Assembly (NCBI GenBank): GCA_035235625.1
Contig: CP141150.1
Location: 34,008,756-34,072,755, forward strand
DNA: 64,000 nt
Source of the DNA: Saururus chinensis
Lineage: Eukaryota; Streptophyta; Magnoliopsida; Piperales; Saururaceae
Reading direction: 5' to 3'
This document shows positions 57,969 to 64,000 of the stretch, one piece after another. A program made the translations under genes and the position numbers. Below the pieces are notes generated by a model. That model had not been told where the DNA came from. It saw only the letters and a list, made by a program, of their open reading frames with translations, and ran no database searches. Positions within the stretch are counted from its first letter, which is position 1. Every line of letters begins with the position of its first letter.

Positions 57969-60900
57969 ATGAAGAAGTATCTGTCCTCCATTGCTAATGA
58001 CCTCCTACAACGATGTGCACAGTACGACTCTCTCTCTCTCTCTCTCTCACAGTGATCACACACTCACACTATTCGAGTTACATGGGCAGCATTAGTTTCT
58101 TGTTCTGTGCATGAATTTAGGATGAGTAGATTCTTCATTCTCAGAAAGATTTGATGATTGGGAAGATAGGACCTCAAAATGGTCAAATTAAGATCATTTT
58201 TTAGCTGTAAGGTAAAGTGAGTGTGGATTGTGCAGGGAGGTTGGTACTTCTGTGGATGCAATGGTGAATGAGTTTGAGTCAGGGTTGAATGCTGAAGTGA
58301 GTGGATACTCCAGGAAACTGGTGGAGTTCAGCAGTTTGAAGGCACTGGTAAGGATTTGTAGTCATTTGGAGGAGAAGATTGGGGATGGATCATTCAATCG
58401 CTTCACATTTGATATGATGCTTGCATGGGAGACCCCCACTCCCACTGATGAAGAATCAAAATCGGTTTGTTCTTTGTGTTCCTTTTCTTTTATTCTGGAA
58501 TGTTGTTAATCACTTAGATTTAATTTACTTTTATATCTGTGGAGAGTAATTTGGAGAGAAAACAGAAGCAACTTGGTGAAAAACATATTTGTTTCAGTAT
58601 GTCGGTCGCATATGAGTTCAAGCTGTTTTTGTCTGTAAGATATGGTGGGCACTTGTGATCCAGGAATTATGTGTTAAATCACTATTGTGAATTGATATAT
58701 ACTAGGTGTTCCCATGTTGAAGATATATATAGAGTCCGATTTTCATGTAATTGAATGGATCAATGAGGCCATACAACATTGATGAGGATGTGCAGTTGAG
58801 AAGATGCCACAGTATCTTTGGGGTGGTACAAGTAACTACTCTGTAGCGGAAATTAGTATTCCAATTTCATAACTCATATGTTTGTCAAAAAAAATTTCTT
58901 CACGCTCACTTGATAATTTGCACCTTGAATTTGATTGCACTATGATTTTGGATTGATAAGTGTGAATTAATTTGCAGGAGTGTGTGGCAAAAGAGAGAGA
59001 AGACTTGAAACCGTCTCATAAGATGCTAGCAGCTCAAGAACAAGAGGACGTGCCTCTTTTTTATTCTGACCTTATGCCACTACTTGTAAGGGACATATCC
59101 TTATTTATTTGCTCTTTGTATGTGATGTCTTTTTCATTTTCTTGTTGATGAACTTCCTAATTATATATATTGAATATGCACTAATCTAGTAGCTTCAATC
59201 ACTTATGTTTGTTCTAGCTCTGTAATTGGTATTTATTTGGCATGCTTTTATGATGGACATTAATGATTGTAATCTACATATTTTTATAGCAAGTTGATGA
59301 TCAGCAAAGTGTGGGTGAAGATGCATTTGTGTGGTTGGCGACTCTGCTTCCACTTGTTGCCGATGTTGTCAATGCACAATTCACGTTTGAGGCGCTCACG
59401 GCTTCAACCACTAATCGGCTATACTATCCAGCTTATGATATCTTTATAAAAGAAAATGACAAGTAAAATTTCCTTTCTTAGCTACTCGTGTGCATTTCTT
59501 CATATGCAACTTCGATACATGAATAATTACGGAACAGTTATGATTTTGTTGTAGCATATTTTCTTGTTTTGAGAGCATAGTGGATCACTACAAAAATTTC
59601 TAATCCTTATTCGAAAATGTCTAGGTATGTTAAGTATTTGCAGAAACAGACAAGGTCAACGGGTGTACAACTGCGAGATGATGAGTTCATACTGCATGTG
59701 GATGGAGCTGGATATACGCAAAGGGTGATACGCCATGTAGGTGGAACAAGCTGGCCAGGTGATTTCATCCTTGATTGGTACAACTGGAAATTACGAAGTG
59801 AAGACATTTAAAAAAGATTTATTGCATATTACAGTATTGTTTTTGGAGAAAGCTCGTCTTTTTGGTTCACTTGCAATACATGTGTATGACAGGAAAACTG
59901 ACCCTTACAAATTATGCCCTCTACTTCGAGGCCTCCGGGGTAGTTACATATGAGGATGCTTTGATAATGGACTTGTCAAGGCAGGATGTAAATCATAAAG
60001 TTTCATCTGCTTCAACTGGACCTTGGGGTGCTCCTCTGTTTGACAAGGCAATGGTATATGAGTCATCTCAGCTGTACGGCTTCTCCCGCCTTATTTTTTT
60101 CCAATAGCACTTCTCATTCTTCTTTTTGAACATTTCTACAATGTAAAAATGCATATTAATGCACATTTGTAGCTAATTTTTGCAGATCGGAAAGCATAAT
60201 TTTGGAATTTCCTGAGATGACAAGCTCTACTAGGCGAGACTACTGGCTTACGCTCACAAAGGAGGTTATTCTTTTGCACAAATTTTTGTCTCACTTCAAC
60301 ATTGAATCTCAGGAAGAAATTTGGGAGATGCATTGTAGGACAATTCTTGGGATATATAGGCTCCATGCTGCAAGAGAATTGCTAAGGACATCGCCGCCTG
60401 CTCCAAGTAACTTCTTGATTTTCTCCCTGTATGATGAATTGCCTAAGGGAGACTATGTGCTGAAAGAGCTTGCCAACAGTCTAAAACAGATTAATAGTAT
60501 ACATCTATGTAGTGCAACCGCTATACTTCGGAGTTTTAACATAAGTCACCCAAGCTTGTGTCGTTTGAAGAACAAAGAAGGATACGAAGAACCATTGGAG
60601 GGCCAAATAGACAAGTTGACCACTTTGGAGACAACCATCAGTGAAGCACGACAAGAAGCTGAGGAAGTTTATACTGCTAAAGCTAGTGTTAAGAATTTAG
60701 AGGAGGAAGGGCTTAGTGGTAGTGTTCTGATTCTAATGGTAAGATCCTTCAAGAATGAAATCTAGTTTCTCTAATATTTATCTTTTTAATTTATTTTTTT
60801 AACATTTAGTATGTCAAACAATGGGCCACTATTTTGGTTCATTTAAGCATTGCTGCGACACCAAATCTTACTTTGGCAACCTCATAATTCTGAAACATAG

Positions 60901-62916
60901 ACTGGCGCTAAATAACTTCATGTTCAATGTAAATATAATAGTATTTAATAACCATGGGCTGATTTTCTTTATGTTAACTTCTTTGATAGGAGCTTTTGAG
61001 TCCCATAAATGGTGTTTTTTCAGTTATCAGAGGGATTTTCAAATGGGAAATACCTGCAATCACAGTCCTTAGTCTTTGCATGACATTAATTGTTATCTAC
61101 AAGTAAGTTACATAACCACATAAGTTCTTTAATATATCATATTTTAGAAGTGCTTGTCGTGACCACACATTTCTCTGAACACGTGGCATTTGTGATTTCT
61201 TTGATCAAATGCGCAATGCCTTGTTAATATTGTACTGATGCTTTACGTTTCATTCCCACTATATAAGAATTTCTTGAATTGAAACCAATATCCATTTTCT
61301 CTATAACGCTGGTTAATCTTCTTTAAATTAGTTGTTTCAATTGGGCTGCCTTAAGAGAAAATTCACAGCTTGTTGAATCTAAGAAGAGGCTACAGTATGC
61401 TGACGGTTCTTGTTTTCCCATTATAAATATTCCCCCTGTCCTAAATTAATAGCTAATAGCTCTATTTCGTGCAATTTAAGTGATTGGGTACTTAAAAAAG
61501 AGTATCACACCATTCAATAAAAATCACTATTTTCCCAAATGTAGCTGTTAATATGGATGGAGGGAGTATATGAATAAGGTATATACATCATTCATGTACT
61601 TAACCCATGCTCGACATGATAACGTGTTGGTAAATTTCTACAATTTTAGATTCTAGATTTATTAATGAAGGTCATGGACCAGGTTTCTCAAATTATTATT
61701 ATTACCATCTTCTGATTAGCAAATTTCACTTCATTTATATTGAGAATTGCTACAACATGTTCGTAAATTTCTACTATTTTAGATTCTATATTTATTAATG
61801 AAGGTCATGAACTAGGTTGTTGAAATTATTATTACCATCTTCTGATTAGTGAATTACACTGCTGCATTTATGTCACTTGAAAATTGCTTCTTGTTTGTGA
61901 TGCAATGTACAAATTATACATGAATCTCCAGATAATTCCATAGGAATAGATGCTAGAGAAAAAGCTATACATAAGCACAATGTCATCCTAATAGGCCTTC
62001 TTTCTTTAAATTCAAATGCCTGGAGGTGTATTTGCAAGCCAGGAGGTATCATGTATCATGTCCCACTTACATTATTGTTCTGGCAATGCCAATTTTGTGT
62101 GGCATTTGTTATGACATTGGTATTAAATTTGAACGGATTCCATGAGAACTTGGTGATGACTTCTTTTAATGGACAATGTTCAGGGAGTGGATAGGCTATG
62201 CAATTTCAGCAATTTTGCTCTATGCAGTGGGGAAAATGTTTTGGTTAAGCAACTGGGGAGGGGATAAATATGCACAGGTGGTAGTCAATACAGCCTCTGA
62301 CCAGACAACAATGGAGAGTATTGTGAGTGCCCAACATGGATTGAGGAGCTTCCATGAAGTGGTCCAAATAGTAAATATTGCAATCATGAAAATTTGGTCA
62401 ATATTGGTATCAAGAGCACCAAAGGTAAGATTCTCTGGAGCATTTCTTTTTAGCTAACCATCTCTTTAATTCTAGTTCCATTCTTGTTAAGTACAATGCA
62501 GTGCTAGCTTAAATCTTTATTTCAAAGAGCACCGCCGTAAAGTTGCTGCATTGTTTGCTTAATGTGCAAGTGGTTTATAGCTAGCCACAATGCTGCTAGA
62601 AACCATCAAAGTCGTGATCATAAGTCGCAAATCAGAAAGTCGAACAGTTATTCTTTTCTGTATCTTTGTTCAGTTATAACTGTGATAGCATTGATTGCAG
62701 CATGCAAACCAGATGATGTTGGTGATGTTAGGAGCTTCAGCACTCTTTGCACTGATCCCTTTCAAGTTCACTTTAATGGCCGTAACATGCTGCTGTTTTT
62801 TAATGAATTCCCCAGTCGGGAAATACACTAATAATGAGCCGAGTAATAGGCGATGGAGGGAATGGTGGAACTCAATTCCGGTCGTCCCCGTTCGAATTGT
62901 CAATACAAGCTCATGA
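57969..62916 (+). CDS. DUF639 family membrane protein
   Basis: Ten exons in continuous phase: 57969-58021, 58236-58464, 58978-59085, 59290-59462, 59625-59758, 59893-60073, 60186-60738, 60990-61102, 62184-62424 and 62701-62916, a 2001-nt CDS for 666 residues. It begins MKKYLSSIANDLLQRCAQEV. The family core at about 188-310 contains FILHVDGAGYTQRVIRHVGG, TSWPGKLTLTNYALYFEASG and ASTGPWGAPLFDKAM. A helical region with a coiled coil (EARQEAEEVYTAKASVKNLE) ends near 477. Hydrophobic segments at about 494-514, 516-536 and 600-630 suggest membrane anchoring. The C-terminus is RRWREWWNSIPVVPVRIVNT plus SS. Plant DUF639 proteins have no established biochemical function. Intron 8 (61103-62183) contains a Stowaway MITE, and intron 1 a CT repeat. 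The gene looks intact. Confidence 0.92.
58028..58048. repeat. CT microsatellite in intron 1 of the DUF639 gene
   Basis: (CT)n of about 21 bp immediately after the splice donor of exon 1. Confidence 0.9.
61430..61566. mobile_element. Stowaway-like MITE in intron 8 of the DUF639 gene
   Basis: Left end TTCCCCCTGTCCTAAATTAATAG, right end GTTAATATGGATGGAGGGAG followed by TA. The arms pair at the ends but the centre has diverged. It is intronic and should not affect the protein. Confidence 0.75.
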
Positions 62917-64000
62917 CTCCCATGCTTCAGTTTCTTTGTGGCACTAACAGCGTATGTTGTAATGAGATAACGGTAGAAATTGCTAGTCCCATGAAGCAGA
63001 GGCATTTGTAAATGAACTTTATAAGAATTGAGGATGTCTACACAGCCCTGGCCGTCAGGTGGCCAGGGCTTGTTCACTTAGGTTTTAGCTACAAGAACCA
63101 TAGGTATTACACACCTCTAAAAATTTTCTAAATTAGTGTGGTTTACGTTTTTTTTCAAAATAAATTCCTCAATCTTATATTGTTTTGAACGGACTGTTGG
63201 AAAATCAGACGGCTTGTGTTCAGCCGCAAGGTAACATTGGATGGTTGGATTGATAAGGAAAAATATTATCATGACTACTTATCATGGCCACAATGTATGA
63301 CCATTGGATAGGAGAAACCTTGGGTACTGTTGGAAGTTTTTTTTCTCACCACGTGACTTCCTTGATGTGATAATCTTTTATTGTTGGTTACCTTGGCCAT
63401 GTTAAGTCCATTTGGCAGCTGGCAAACAGAAGGGCCTTTGCTCTGTGGATACGCCCCATTCCAATTCACAGAAATTTACATGGGTGCTGAATCTGATTGG
63501 TGTCTCTTAGGACTTAGGAGTCCACACATAAAACAAAAGAAGAAACTTGTGTTGGGACCTTGGTAAAATAGGTTTGCAGAGTGTGGGTGTGAAATAGAAA
63601 ATGCTGAATGTTTTTTGTTTGCACAAGAGAAAAAGGGGGTCTCTGCAAATTTTCTGGGTGATAGGATGGGTGGCCATGTTATGATGTTACTAGGTTGGGT
63701 TTTGTCAAATCTTACCCCTTATCATTGTAACCCAAACTCGACTTGAAAAGGACCTATGTAGAATTAAGAAATTATTTAGAATAATTATTTGGTTTTATCG
63801 TTACCCATCAATTTTTTTTAAGAATTACTATCAAAACACAGAAAAATATAAAAAATATTTGGGTATGATCAGGTTGAATCACTTAAAACTTGAACCTAAC
63901 ATAAATCAGTTTTAAATTGATAGATGTGTTCTTTTATGGTACTGTTGCTATCAAGATCAATTAAGAATCTTCTATAAAAATTAATGAATGTGGCTAGATG
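62917..64000. other. 3' flank of the DUF639 gene and intergenic DNA
   Basis: Includes the 3' untranslated region (to perhaps 63100). 63040-63070 has a short inverted repeat (AGCCCTGGCCG and GGCCAGGGCT). Otherwise no gene or recognised element is seen up to the window end. Confidence 0.45.

Noticed and set aside
59607-59807. Minus-strand 66-codon ORF over exon 5 of the DUF639 gene
   Set aside because: Antisense shadow of a well-supported exon.
61103-62183. Possible missing exon in the large intron 8 of the DUF639 gene
   Set aside because: Exons 8 and 9 join in phase with continuous family-like sequence, and no open segment with proper splice sites was found between them.

Overview
The window is nuclear DNA from a flowering plant, most likely a monocot. 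The evidence is spliced GT-AG genes, plant-only families (PISTILLATA/GLOBOSA MADS-box, F-box/DUF295, DUF639, LRR receptor-like protein, PPR) and many Stowaway MITEs with CTCCCTCC ends. The monocot call rests only on the look of the MADS protein and the Stowaway density, so it is tentative. No bacterial, viral-operon or CRISPR structure is present.

Layout. 0-11.6 kb is gene-poor repeat mosaic: RNase H-like (LINE-type) fragments, an LTR-like block, one end of a CACTA transposon, Stowaway and hAT-type MITEs, and a broken copy of the 3' half of a release-factor gene. 11.6-21.7 kb is intergenic with an LTR-like block at 14.4-16.4 kb and a weak degraded coding-like stretch at 16.8-18.3 kb. 21.7-24.8 kb holds an intact intronless LRR receptor-like protein gene on the minus strand, with a TATA box. 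24.8-36.5 kb is again repeats, including a clear 2.2 kb solo LTR with a 5-bp target duplication and an internal 172-bp tandem array, two hAT/Tourist-like MITEs and Stowaways. 37.6-40.2 kb holds a complete seven-exon organellar peptide chain release factor 2 gene (minus). 41-47.9 kb contains an unrecognised exon-like ORF, an almost perfect 172-bp palindrome, a coiled-coil pseudogene and a TIR element with 102-bp repeats. 48.5-51.0 kb carries an intact F-box/DUF295 gene and a broken tandem relative. 51.5-53.9 kb is a complete seven-exon PISTILLATA/GLOBOSA-type MADS gene (minus). 55.0-55.5 kb is a PPR pseudogene fragment. 58.0-62.9 kb is a complete ten-exon DUF639 membrane-protein gene (plus).

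The genes do not form a pathway; this is ordinary plant gene order. The most notable structural feature is an old direct segmental duplication with copies about 30 kb apart (0.9-8.8 kb against 31.8-38.8 kb). One copy contains the live release-factor gene. The other carries a dead 3' half that has lost the GGQ catalytic segment and altered the SPF stop-codon recognition tripeptide. I found no convincing undescribed biological system. Exon structures were read by hand from splice sites and reading frame; no database search was possible.
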